Assembly: GCA_003243445.1 (NCBI GenBank)
Contig: QFQQ01000014.1
Location: forward strand, 1 to 64,000
Direction of reading: 5' to 3'
Length of the DNA: 64,000 bases
Origin: Citrobacter freundii
GTDB taxonomy: Bacteria; Bacteroidota; Bacteroidia; Chitinophagales; Chitinophagaceae
A program made the position numbers and the translations under genes. The notes under the pieces are model-generated. The model was not told where the DNA came from, ran no database searches, and saw nothing but the letters and a program-made list of their open reading frames with translations. Numbering within the stretch: position 1 is the stretch's first letter; every line of letters begins with the position of its first letter. This document shows, piece by piece, positions 1 through 7,161 of the stretch.

Positions 1-2
1 TA

Positions 3-59
3 TTCGAGGGGTTGGCGGTGGTTGTGGTAAACATTGCGAAGAAACGGAAGTGCGATTAG
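3..59 (+). CDS. Possible C-terminal tail of an upstream gene
   Basis: One forward frame is open from the window edge to a TAG at 57-59 and reads FEGLAVVVVNIAKKRKCD. Its composition is plausible for a protein end, and a perfect hairpin follows at once. With only 18 codons visible this is a guess, and no function can be given. Confidence 0.2.
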   Translation, partial: FEGLAVVVVNIAKKRKCD

Positions 60-79
60 CCCACAATTTTAATTGTGGG
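60..79. terminator. Perfect hairpin after the possible gene end
   Basis: CCCACAATT and AATTGTGGG form a 9-bp perfect stem with a two-base loop. No T-run follows on the plus strand, so an intrinsic terminator is only possible. It could equally be an operator-like palindrome. Confidence 0.3.
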
Positions 80-139
80 AAGGGAATGCACGGTCCGCGC
101 TCCTCAAATAAAAGATTGCTGCGTCATAGAAACTGTATC

Positions 140-192
140 AACCTCCTAAACCTCCCAAACCTTTCAAACCTTTAAAATTTCCCAAACTCCCC
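140..192. repeat. Solo arm of the 9-nt periodic repeat family
   Basis: The stretch is made of AACCTCCTA, AACCTCCCA, AACCTTTCA and AACCTTTAA-like 9-nt units, the same units that form the arms of the repeats at 1552-1700, 4072-4325 and 5492-5646. No opposing arm is visible to the left, so this is a solo or truncated copy. It lies just upstream of the hemerythrin-like gene. Confidence 0.6.
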
Positions 193-302
193 AATTCGCC
201 AACAGATACCCGCAGTTCATTCTATTAAGGATTGCAATCAGCCGGTGCATGAAGCAATTTTACAGGGTCAAAATCATTAAACATTAAACCTTTTCTTATC
301 TC

Positions 303-983
303 ATGCAACGTTATAACATGTTCAACCAGGTACATAAAGGACTGAGAGCTCTTTTGTACGATACGGCAACGCGCGTTCAGCATACTGATTTCTGGAATGT
401 TGAAGAAGCCGGTGATATCCTTCGCAGGATCCGCGAAGTAGTTTCTCTTTTTGATAAACATGCGCATGCGGAAGACAATTTTGTTTTCCCGGCGGTAAAA
501 AAATATGAGCCATCGGTGGCTGATCTTTTTGAGCAGGAGCATATAAAAGACCACCAGCTTGGAGAAGAACTGTTGGGGGCAAGCAGCGCTTACGAGGCCG
601 CAGCTGTCATTACCGGTAAGGCGCTGATCGCGCCGAAGATCTGCAGGTTGTATGACCGCTTTGTTGCGTTCAACCTGGAGCATATGGTGAAAGAGGAGGA
701 GGTGCTGAATCCGATCCTGTGGCGTTATTATAGTGATGAGGAATTGTTTGAGATCACCAGGCAGATCATTTCACAGGTGCCCGCACACGTGATGGCGAAG
801 ATGAATAAATGGATGCTGCGCGGCCTTCATACAGGAGAGATCATTGGCTGGTTGAAGAACGTGGAAGCAAATGCGCCGGAGTTTGTTTATCATTCCCTGT
901 TGGCAGCTGCGGAAAACGAATTGCCGGAACATCGGTTCCGCCAGGTAGTAAAAGGGTTAAGCGAAGTGGTTGTAAACGCATAA
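303..983 (+). CDS. Hemerythrin-like (HHE domain) protein
   Basis: This cytosolic protein of 226 aa is helical throughout and carries the His/Glu pattern of the hemerythrin HHE cation-binding family: His11, His53 with Glu57 (HxxxE), His80, His84, and His127 with Glu131. These residues would hold a di-iron centre that binds O2 or NO or buffers iron. The family is known for roles in oxygen sensing and nitrosative or oxidative stress; which applies here cannot be read. The chosen ATG is preceded by TTAAACCTTTT (284-294), a leader motif shared by several genes in this window. An ATG at 318 is an alternative start. The gene appears to be monocistronic. Confidence 0.8.
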   Translation: MQRYNMFNQVHKGLRALLYDTATRVQHTDFWNVEEAGDILRRIREVVSLFDKHAHAEDNFVFPAVKKYEPSVADLFEQEHIKDHQLGEELLGASSAYEAAAVITGKALIAPKICRLYDRFVAFNLEHMVKEEEVLNPILWRYYSDEELFEITRQIISQVPAHVMAKMNKWMLRGLHTGEIIGWLKNVEANAPEFVYHSLLAAAENELPEHRFRQVVKGLSEVVVNA

Positions 984-1013
984 ACTGTTAAACCTTTTAC
1001 AATCAGGATTTCT

Positions 1014-1270
1014 TTGAAACGATTTATGGCAGCATTTGCGTTACTGTGTATGACAGGATTGATGATACAGGCAACGCCAGTGGACCCGGCGCCAATTTTA
1101 ACCGCCCGGAAAGGCAGGAATAACTGAAGCCGGCAAAATATTACTGGAGCGTGGAAAAAGATAACCCGGGCCAGGAAATGTTGCTGATCAGGTCCGGTAA
1201 GGATGCTTCGGCACCGGTGAGTTATTTCAAAAAAACAGAATGGCAATTACAAATCAATAACAATTTTTAA
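1014..1270 (+). pseudogene. Remnant of a small secreted protein, frame broken
   Basis: A TTG (1014) or ATG (1026) opens a frame starting with a clear signal peptide (KRFMAAFALLCMTGLMIQA). It stops at TGA 1125-1127 after about 37 codons. A second frame, offset from the first, runs from 1127 to TAA 1268-1270 and has protein-like composition (KPAKYYWSVEKDNPGQEML and onward). Together they look like one secreted protein of about 85 aa broken by a frameshift. The TTAAACCTTTT leader motif lies at 988-998. The alternative is a genuine 37-aa secreted peptide followed by noncoding DNA. No family is recognised. Confidence 0.4.
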
Positions 1271-1325
1271 CTATTGGGTAGGGGCTGGTGGCAGTAACAT
1301 TGTAATATAAAATAAAACGTAAGCG

Positions 1326-1433
1326 ATGAAGAATATATTGACATTACTGGAGGTTGCCTATATCGCGGCAAACCTGATGGTAAGAAGAAATCCAAAGCAA
1401 CAGCTTTATACAAGTATCGGATCTGTACTCTGA
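1326..1433 (+). CDS. Possible 35-aa peptide upstream of a strong terminator
   Basis: The ATG frame encodes MKNILTLLEVAYIAANLMV followed by a basic tail (RRNPKQQLYTSIGSVL). It would be a short amphipathic or membrane-associated peptide. A strong intrinsic terminator 70 bp downstream shows that something is transcribed here. Coding status is uncertain, and it could be a small noncoding transcript. Confidence 0.3.
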   Translation: MKNILTLLEVAYIAANLMVRRNPKQQLYTSIGSVL

Positions 1434-1501
1434 GCTGCACAGAAAGCGATTCATCTGTGAAGTTTTTGCGCTGACCGGTTTACCTGGGATAATAGTTTTT
1501 G

Positions 1502-1529
1502 AAAAGCTACCATTGTGGTAGCTTTTTTT
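1502..1529 (+). terminator. Intrinsic terminator
   Basis: AAAAGCTACCA, loop TTG, then TGGTAGCTTTT form an 11-bp stem that runs into a T-run. The structure is near symmetric, so it could work on both strands. It ends the short transcription unit upstream. Confidence 0.8.
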
Positions 1530-1551
1530 ATTATTTTGATCGGGGTATGAG

Positions 1552-1700
1552 GGTTCCAGAAGTTCCAGAGGTTCCAGGAGTTCCAAAGGTTGTCGTAACA
1601 AAAATGGGCATTTCGATTTTAGGAGGTTTATAACCTCTGGAACTCCTGGAACCCTTGGAGCTTCCGGAACCTCTGAATCAACCTCTGAAACCCTCTGCAA
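1552..1700. repeat. 9-nt periodic inverted-repeat element, copy A
   Basis: The left arm (1552-1590) is a run of 9-nt units GGTTCCAGA, AGTTCCAGA, GGTTCCAGG, AGTTCCAAA. The right arm (1632-1675) is the complement (AACCTCTGG, AACTCCTGG, AACCCTTGG and so on). The core at 1588-1634 starts GGTTGTCGTAACAAAAATG and ends TTTATAACC. The core of copy B (5549-5593) is the same sequence in reverse orientation. The right arm continues as degenerate units almost to the start of the next gene. No transposase or coding capacity of its own is evident. Confidence 0.75.
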
Positions 1701-1721
1701 ACCACCCTAAACCTTTTATTG

Positions 1722-2375
1722 ATGCGAATACTTTTACTTGGAGCCACCGGCAGAACAGGCCGCCGTCTTCTTTCACAGGCGCTGTCACGCGGCCATGAAG
1801 TGCATGTGGTGGTCAGGGACAGGCATAAGATAACGATCACCGATCCTGGCCTCTTTGTGTTGCAGGGGCATCCGGCAGATAAAGCCTGCCTGGATAAAGC
1901 TATTAAGGGGTGTGAAGCCGTGATCAGTACACTGAATATTTCCCGGTATAATGATTTTCCATGGACGCCTTTGCGTACGCCTAAGAGTTTTCTTTCCGAT
2001 GTGATGGCGCAGATCATTTCACTGGCGCCGGAACATCATATCAACCGCGTAATTTTCACATCCGCGTGGGGTGTGGGAGAAACGGAAGCGGAACTTCCCG
2101 GATGGTTCAGATGGCTGGTGAAGAAAAGTAATCTCCGTTATCCTTATGCAGATCTGTTGAAGACCGAAGAGCTGGTGAAAAGATCATCGCTTGAGTGGAC
2201 CGCAGTAAGGCCAACGATATTAACGAATTCAAGAAAGATCGCTGTGGCCAAACTGAGTTATCCCGGGAATAAACCTTCTTCGTTATTCATCAGCCGCGCC
2301 AGCGTTGCGTCGTTTATGCTGGATGCATTAGAGAAAGGACTTTGTGTGAGGGAAACACCGACGATCACCGGCTAG
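1722..2375 (+). CDS. NAD(P)-binding atypical SDR / NmrA-like protein
   Basis: This 217-aa cytosolic protein begins MRILLLGATGRTGRRLL, the GxxGxxG dinucleotide-binding turn of the atypical short-chain dehydrogenase family (NmrA-like, biliverdin-reductase-B-like). Such proteins bind NAD(P)H and act as oxidoreductases or redox-sensing regulators. Their length of about 200-220 aa fits. A mid-protein FTSAWGVGE segment and the YPYADLLKTEELV helix correspond to the usual active-site region, but the classical YxxxK is not obvious. ATG 1722 is preferred over the adjacent TTG at 1719. CTAAACCTTTT (1708-1718) directly precedes it. The substrate is unknown. Confidence 0.7.
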   Translation: MRILLLGATGRTGRRLLSQALSRGHEVHVVVRDRHKITITDPGLFVLQGHPADKACLDKAIKGCEAVISTLNISRYNDFPWTPLRTPKSFLSDVMAQIISLAPEHHINRVIFTSAWGVGETEAELPGWFRWLVKKSNLRYPYADLLKTEELVKRSSLEWTAVRPTILTNSRKIAVAKLSYPGNKPSSLFISRASVASFMLDALEKGLCVRETPTITG

Positions 2376-2476
2376 TGTGATCATGGTTGAATAAGATTGG
2401 TTCCCGCAGATTACAGGTCATTCGTCAATAAAGAAACAGGGTTGCTAACGAAAGACTTCCTTACCGTTATTCCTGT

Positions 2477-2501
2477 CTTACCGGTTATTTTTACCGGTAA
2501 G
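2477..2501. other. Hairpin in the intergenic space
   Basis: CTTACCGGT and ACCGGTAAG form a perfect 9-bp stem around a TATTTTT loop, about 100 bp after the NmrA-like gene. There is no T-run after it, so it may be a weak terminator or a protein-binding palindrome. Confidence 0.35.
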
Positions 2502-2579
2502 GCGACAAACAGGCTGCTATCTTCACTTTAGTTTGGTTGTTAGATGGAATACATTGGCGGGAACCGGTCTCTTTATCTG

Positions 2580-2702
2580 CTAGTGTTTGACAGCAAGCGA
2601 GCATTCGCGGCAATTCTTATGTTGCTGACCTGCATGAATCGCCAGAGCGATCACCAGTGTGCAAAGAAGAAGAAGTGCTGCTGTCTGAATTTTCTTATTC
2701 AT
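2580..2702 (-). CDS. Small membrane or secreted peptide (40 aa)
   Basis: The frame starts MNKKIQTAALLLLCTLVIAL and ends with a short hydrophilic tail containing HKNCRECSLAVKH. It therefore has a basic N-terminus, one hydrophobic helix and a CxxC-like pair. The frame is open further upstream, but this ATG is chosen because TTAAACCTTATC, the leader motif seen before other genes here, lies just upstream on the minus strand (2705-2716). No homologue is recognised. Confidence 0.45.
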   Translation of the reverse strand: MNKKIQTAALLLLCTLVIALAIHAGQQHKNCRECSLAVKH

Positions 2703-2729
2703 TTGATAAGGTTTAATAGATAAATAATG

Positions 2730-2790
2730 AAGACCCGCTATCATCCTGTTCCAATATGGATACAAACCGGAACTGGTTGAAGCGGGTCTT
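2730..2790 (-). terminator. Hairpin after the cytochrome gene
   Basis: AAGACCCGC (2730-2738) pairs with GCGGGTCTT (2782-2790), with smaller internal pairings between them. It lies 30 bp beyond the stop of the minus-strand cytochrome gene and probably ends that transcript. The T-run is weak. Confidence 0.45.
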
Positions 2791-2820
2791 TGTTTACATT
2801 AATTAGTTGCTCAAATGAAA

Positions 2821-3411
2821 TTATAATTCATTTGGTGCTTTTGGTCCGGGTACCACGTTATTGATCGGCTTTGTCGACTTGAGAAAAGCGAAGATTGCTT
2901 TCAGATCTGTGTCGGTCAGCTTTGCAAAGTTTTGCCATGGCATTGGAGGAAGCAATGGTCTTGAATTATCCATGCCCTTCAGTTTACCTTCACGCATACA
3001 TTTGATGAACTGTGCTTCAGACCAGTTGCCGATACCGGTTTCATCACCGGAGATATTCGCTGCATAAGATGTTCCCCATGGTCCTGTTGCAGCGGTGAGG
3101 TCCATACTCAACAGCACCCATCCGTTCTTCATTACAGATACATCGGGTTTGCCAAGCGGTGGCGTAGGCATATGACCCGCAAAACGATGCTCCATGTCTG
3201 GCATTGGTCCGTGCGGCCCCATTATTTTAGGTGAATGACAGTCGTCACAACCGATAGTGTTCACCAGGTATTCTCCTCTCTTTACGAGACTGTCCTTACT
3301 GATAACTGTTGCTGCTACCGGCTCGGCGGTTTTTGTTTCGTTGTTACAGGCAACGAGCGCTGCGATAACTACTGATGCGATGGCTGTGATAGTGATCAAT
3401 TTCTTTTTCAT
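2821..3411 (-). CDS. Lipoprotein c-type cytochrome, monohaem
   Basis: This 196-aa protein starts with a lipoprotein signal peptide whose lipobox ends LVAC (Cys22), so it is predicted to be lipid-anchored on the periplasmic side. A single haem-binding CDDCH motif sits at residues 55-59, and a distal Met near LLPPMPWQNF is the likely sixth ligand. The overall shape, with about 130 residues after CxxCH, resembles cytochrome c domains that pair with dehydrogenases or terminal oxidases. It probably carries electrons in the periplasm, and the partner is not visible. MKKKL is chosen as the start over an in-frame ATG three codons upstream. The neighbouring minus-strand membrane protein may or may not be co-transcribed. 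Confidence 0.8.
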   Translation of the reverse strand: MKKKLITITAIASVVIAALVACNNETKTAEPVAATVISKDSLVKRGEYLVNTIGCDDCHSPKIMGPHGPMPDMEHRFAGHMPTPPLGKPDVSVMKNGWVLLSMDLTAATGPWGTSYAANISGDETGIGNWSEAQFIKCMREGKLKGMDNSRPLLPPMPWQNFAKLTDTDLKAIFAFLKSTKPINNVVPGPKAPNEL

Positions 3412-3494
3412 GATAAGCATAAATTGGGGATTGTTGTTCTGTTAATAGTTAAGTTATAAGTGAATAGTAAATAGGTTCAGGTGTTGATATACGC

Positions 3495-3962
3495 TTAGCT
3501 TCCGAAAACCATTCCTGCAAGCAATACGACAAAACCAGTCAGATTGATGATCTGCCTCAGGTTATAGAACGTAAACCATTTTGAACGGTATTGATACCAG
3601 TTGTCAGGGTAATTGGATGCAGTCCAGCTGTTGATGATTTCATTAAGTGGCTTATTCCCTTTCAGTGTCAGGGTAATATCAGCCACGAGGGCAAGGAGGG
3701 AAATAATGGAACTTATAAACAAAACTCCTGAAGGATTCGTAACGCAAAAAGCAGTCAGGGCGATTGATGCGAGCAAGGTGACGTAATAGGTGCCTGCAAG
3801 TGTTTTGCTCAAACGGTTATCCAACAGCTTCCGGGATTCAATATACGTTGCCGCTTCCATATTCCTGCAGGCATTTCCCATTGCCAGCATATAAAAAAAA
3901 CTCTGACTGATCACCACTGCATACAACAGCATTGTAATGAACAGGCTAATCTTGATCTCCAT
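3495..3962 (-). CDS. DUF1772 / anthrone-oxygenase-like membrane protein
   Basis: The protein has 155 aa with four hydrophobic segments (about residues 5-28, 58-75, 78-98 and 135-153). Between helices 3 and 4 it has GNKPLNEIINSW and, later, RSKWFTFYNLRQ, which match the PLN...W and W..(H/N)..R signature of the DUF1772 (anthrone oxygenase-like) family as I remember it. It is an inner-membrane protein of unknown substrate. The start is supported by ATTAAACCTTAACC on the minus strand (3969-3980). The assignment rests on these motifs only. Confidence 0.6.
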   Translation of the reverse strand: MEIKISLFITMLLYAVVISQSFFYMLAMGNACRNMEAATYIESRKLLDNRLSKTLAGTYYVTLLASIALTAFCVTNPSGVLFISSIISLLALVADITLTLKGNKPLNEIINSWTASNYPDNWYQYRSKWFTFYNLRQIINLTGFVVLLAGMVFGS

Positions 3963-4071
3963 GATTGGTTAAGGTTTAATACTGCGAAATTATTACCGAG
4001 GGATGCCGAAGGCAATTACCGGAAGTGTGGATTGGGGAAAAAAGTAGATGAACTGTCGGATGGGGGGGGCA

Positions 4072-4325
4072 GGGGTTTCATAGGTTTCATGGGTTTCATA
4101 GGTTTGAGAGGTTTGAGAGGTTTGGGAGGTTTGGAATGTTTGGAATGTTTGGAAACTATACAAGTATATCCTTAGGAAATAAACTTAACATTGGGTTTAA
4201 ACCTCAACAAATCTGTCCGGTGATTTCGTTTCAGAGCTAACCTCCCAAACCTCCCAAACCTCTCAAACCTATGAAACCTCTGAAACCTCTGGAACCCATG
4301 GAACTCCTGAAACCCCTGGAACCCG
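4072..4325. repeat. 9-nt periodic inverted-repeat element, copy C
   Basis: The left arm (4072-4152) consists of 9-nt units GGTTTCATA, GGTTTCATG, GGTTTGAGA, GGTTTGGGA, GGTTTGGAA. The right arm (about 4237-4325) is the complementary series (AACCTCCCA, AACCTCTCA, AACCTATGA, AACCTCTGA, AACCCCTGG). The roughly 85-bp centre differs from the core shared by copies A and B. It fills the whole 370-bp space between the DUF1772-like gene and the M14 peptidase gene. Nothing else was seen there. Confidence 0.7.
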
Positions 4326-4332
4326 CACCCCC

Positions 4333-5472
4333 TCAATCCCCCACATACCTTTCTCCCAAAAACACTTCATACACCGCCCCGGTAAAGGCCTGGACCTGCT
4401 TTCTGAAAAAGAGTTGTTGATCTGGGGTTTTATAGTCGAATGATCGTTTGGAGCCGGGCACTTCTATGGTGATCACGCGCATGGCGTCTCTGTTGGAAGT
4501 GGAGTCGGATTCATCTTCAATGGCGGTGGTGCCCCAGGTGCCCATGGAGATGCCGCTGCCGCGATGGCCCTTGAGCGCCGCTCCGGTCGTATTGCGTTTC
4601 TGGAAAAGCCCCTTGGCTACAGGAACAGGGTCTTTATAATAAAGGGCAGTCGGTTTGGTGTCCAGGTGATTTCCGGCAACATTGCCATCGTGTTCAGCAA
4701 CGGCGATGGCCATATCAACGGCAAGACTGCTATCACTTTCAAAACCCAGCGCAAAACCTTTTGCATCGGTACGCGGATCTGCATAGATCCCGCCGTAATT
4801 CGTATTGCGGATCGCATGCACGCTGGCAATGCGCTCTGGTTTGTATTCGCGGATCAATTGCAGCAAAAATTGATTTTCTTTTTCGATCGTCCGGTGAAGA
4901 TGATCTTCCGGAATATCGTTATCAAAATCCTGACCGGGTGAAGGCATTTGACGATTGGGATCAACGGCATTGTCATGCGTGTATCTTCCGATATTCAATA
5001 CGCTGCCTGTTTGCGAAGGTTCACGCATGGCAGTGACTGCATTGTCAGGAAAGAGTGACGGAATGATGATCACTGAATAATAAGTAAGCTCTTCCTGCGT
5101 CATCATTTTTTCAACGAGTGACTGCGCCACTTCTATGGAAGATAATTCGGAGCCGTGTACGCCTCCGATGATCAGCGCTCTTCTGTCACTCTTGCCGGGA
5201 AAATACCAGGCATTGACCGGTCTGCCCTGCTTTGTTGTACCAAGCTGCAAAGCCGCAGGCTGTTTTAGTTGCAGCATCAACCCGATATCCGGCATTGTAT
5301 AGAACCGTTCGTTCAGCGTATGCCCGGCAGATGGTAATGAGATCCGGAGTGAGGGACCGCCTTTGCCGGTTGTATCAACCGCGGTAAAGGCAGTCCATGT
5401 AGTTGTTTCCTTCGCAAAGGACAAAAGGAGAAGTCCTCCGAGAAGGACTCCGAGTTGAAAGTGAATTCGCAT
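4333..5472 (-). CDS. Secreted M14-family zinc carboxypeptidase-like protein
   Basis: This 379-aa protein starts with a signal sequence (FQLGVLLGGLLLLSFA). It carries the metallocarboxypeptidase (M14) landmarks in order: the zinc ligands His106 and Glu109 in GGVHGSELSS, DPNR at 171-174 (the substrate-binding Asn-Arg), the third zinc ligand His219 in ASVHAIRN, and a catalytic-Glu candidate at Glu337 in TIEVPGSK. It should cleave C-terminal residues or amide bonds in the periplasm or outside the cell. Cell-wall peptide trimming or peptide scavenging are both possible. AAACCTTAAACCTAAT precedes the start. Copy B of the repeat family lies immediately upstream of this promoter region. Confidence 0.75.
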   Translation of the reverse strand: MRIHFQLGVLLGGLLLLSFAKETTTWTAFTAVDTTGKGGPSLRISLPSAGHTLNERFYTMPDIGLMLQLKQPAALQLGTTKQGRPVNAWYFPGKSDRRALIIGGVHGSELSSIEVAQSLVEKMMTQEELTYYSVIIIPSLFPDNAVTAMREPSQTGSVLNIGRYTHDNAVDPNRQMPSPGQDFDNDIPEDHLHRTIEKENQFLLQLIREYKPERIASVHAIRNTNYGGIYADPRTDAKGFALGFESDSSLAVDMAIAVAEHDGNVAGNHLDTKPTALYYKDPVPVAKGLFQKRNTTGAALKGHRGSGISMGTWGTTAIEDESDSTSNRDAMRVITIEVPGSKRSFDYKTPDQQLFFRKQVQAFTGAVYEVFLGERYVGD

Positions 5473-5491
5473 TAGGTTTAAGGTTTGGAGA

Positions 5492-5646
5492 GGGAGAGAG
5501 AGAAAAAGAAGGTTCCAGAAGTTCCGAAGGTTCCAGAGGTTTCAGAAGTTATAAATCTCCGAAAGTTGAATATTCATTTTTGTTACGACAACCCTTGGAA
5601 CCTCTGGAACCTTTGGAACTTCTGGAACCTTCTTTTTCTCTCTCCC
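5492..5646. repeat. 9-nt periodic inverted-repeat element, copy B
   Basis: The arms (about 5492-5549 and 5591-5646) are close to perfect inverted repeats. They start with a purine tract (GGGAGAGAGA...AAAAAGAA) and continue with GGTTCCAGA, AGTTCCGAA, GGTTCCAGA units. The core (5549-5593) is the reverse complement of the copy A core, including CATTTTTGTTACGACAACC. The element sits between the M14 peptidase start and the OmpA-protein stop. Frames that are open across it reflect the 9-nt (three-codon) period rather than a gene. Confidence 0.8.
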
Positions 5647-5666
5647 GTTTATGTTTTGTCCGTCGT

Positions 5667-6965
5667 TCAGAGCTTTATAAACTCCACCCTCCGGTTAGCA
5701 GTTTTGCCTTCTTTTGTTTTATTATCCGCAACAGGCTGTGTTTCGCCTTTGCCTTCTGTTGTTAATCTTGATTCATCAACGCCAAATTCTTTTACCAGCA
5801 CATCTTTTACGGAAGCTGCCCTGCGTTGTGACAATTCCATATTGGCTTTATCATCACCATCGCTGCTGGTATGGCCTACCACTTTTACTTTCACTGATCC
5901 GTTTTCTTTCAATACACCAGCGATCTCTTTGATCACGCCATAGGATTCAGGTTTGATCACTGCACTTTGAAAATCGAAGAGAATACCGGTGGTAGAGAAC
6001 TTCCCTTCTTCAAGCAGTTTGTGGCGGGTATCAGGCCTGCCTGTTGCCACTTTCAGGTTGGAGATGAAGAAGCCGAGCTCATCATCTTTATAACTTGAAC
6101 TGCTGAGTTGGAAGAAAAGCTGATTGAAAATATGTTGATTGCCGAGCGCTTTTGGCAGATCATATTTCTTTTCACCATTTACCCAGATACGCAGGCGTTG
6201 TTCCTGTACCTGTACCGCGATATGTGAAACTTTATGATAGAACTTTTCAATATTGCTTAACTCCTGGTTTTCCGATCTGAAAATATTTTTCCTGTTCATG
6301 TAAGAGCCGAGATAGGTATAGCTTGAACCGCCTTCAGAGACACGCAGGAAAATTTCAGCAGACTGGTTTTCGTTCTGAGCAGAAAGGAATTTATTGTCTG
6401 TTGTAGAATCTTCACCGCTTGCAAAAAAGCCAAATGAAATGATCGGATAAGTATAGCCGGTGTTTTTCATTTGCATGATCAGATCGAATTCCAGCGTGAA
6501 ATTTTTGGAGAACTCTTTTTTATTCGAAGTGAGATACAATGAATTTTCATACAACCGTAACCATTTACCCGGATAATTATTTATGGTAACAACATCTCCT
6601 TTACCCGCTGTATTCCAGTTGAGGGGGAATTCACCCACTTCATCCTGTTGGAAATCCTCTGTATAAATGAGTGAATCACCCGGAATAAAATCAAATTTGG
6701 AATAGCTCTTGATGAGGTTTTCCTCCTTTTTTGTTTCACCGGGATCATCTGTTTTTTCTTCTGCGGAAGAAGAACCTGACGATTTATCGCTTTTGCCTGT
6801 TTTGCCTTCTGCTTTGTCAAGACCTTTTTCCATAGCATTATCAACTTTGTTATCCGCTCTCTGCTGGATCTTGTTTTTCGCCTTATTCAATAATCCACCA
6901 AGTTGTGCGTGAGATGAAAAGGATAAGGCGAACATCAACGTGGTAATAAGGAATACATATCTCAT
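5667..6965 (-). CDS. Secreted protein with C-terminal OmpA-like peptidoglycan-binding domain
   Basis: The protein has 432 aa with a signal peptide (LITTLMFALSFSSHA, then Gln). A charged, low-complexity segment follows (about residues 28-85, rich in Lys, Asp, Glu and Ser). A middle beta-rich region (about 95-310) looks like a LamG/concanavalin-type sandwich. The OmpA domain (about 325-432) has VVGHTSSDGDD, LSQRRAASVKDVL and NRRVEFIKL, the normal peptidoglycan-binding pattern. It probably anchors an extracytoplasmic binding module to the cell wall. It is on the same strand as the M14 gene, but the repeat element separates them. Confidence 0.75.
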   Translation of the reverse strand: MRYVFLITTLMFALSFSSHAQLGGLLNKAKNKIQQRADNKVDNAMEKGLDKAEGKTGKSDKSSGSSSAEEKTDDPGETKKEENLIKSYSKFDFIPGDSLIYTEDFQQDEVGEFPLNWNTAGKGDVVTINNYPGKWLRLYENSLYLTSNKKEFSKNFTLEFDLIMQMKNTGYTYPIISFGFFASGEDSTTDNKFLSAQNENQSAEIFLRVSEGGSSYTYLGSYMNRKNIFRSENQELSNIEKFYHKVSHIAVQVQEQRLRIWVNGEKKYDLPKALGNQHIFNQLFFQLSSSSYKDDELGFFISNLKVATGRPDTRHKLLEEGKFSTTGILFDFQSAVIKPESYGVIKEIAGVLKENGSVKVKVVGHTSSDGDDKANMELSQRRAASVKDVLVKEFGVDESRLTTEGKGETQPVADNKTKEGKTANRRVEFIKL

Positions 6966-7132
6966 ACTTTCAAGAATTTGAGGGAAAGGTAGAATGGTGA
7001 AACCGGGCGGAAGAGCCGAACATGAATGAAATGAGCGATAGGTCGGATGAAGTGATGGGCGGGCAAGTTGGGCGGGAGAGGATAAAAGATATTAAAAAAT
7101 GATTAGTTATTTTCACGGTGCCAAAAAGTTTT

Positions 7133-7140
7133 TAAGTTTG
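7133..7140 (+). promoter_or_regulatory. Bacteroidota-type promoter -7 box
   Basis: TAAGTTTG matches the TAnnTTTG -7 box of the Bacteroidota housekeeping sigma factor. It lies 21 bp before the ATG at 7162. It argues that translation starts there and not at the upstream in-frame ATG at 7099, which would lie before the transcript start. Confidence 0.6.
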
Positions 7141-7161
7141 CAAACTTATTCTGTGTCATTT

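Noticed and set aside
4072..4325. CRISPR-like array
   Set aside because: The short repeats have no spacers, the unit is 9 nt and the two halves are complementary, so it is an inverted repeat and not a CRISPR array.
5403..5943. Forward-strand open frames across repeat copy B and the end of the OmpA gene
   Set aside because: They follow the 9-nt period of the repeat (Pro/Leu/Glu-type tripeptides) and run antisense through the real OmpA-domain gene. No start context supports them.
7099..7161. N-terminal extension of the EEP-family protein from the ATG at 7099
   Set aside because: A TAnnTTTG promoter box lies inside this stretch, and the ATG at 7162 directly precedes the basic residues and first membrane helix.
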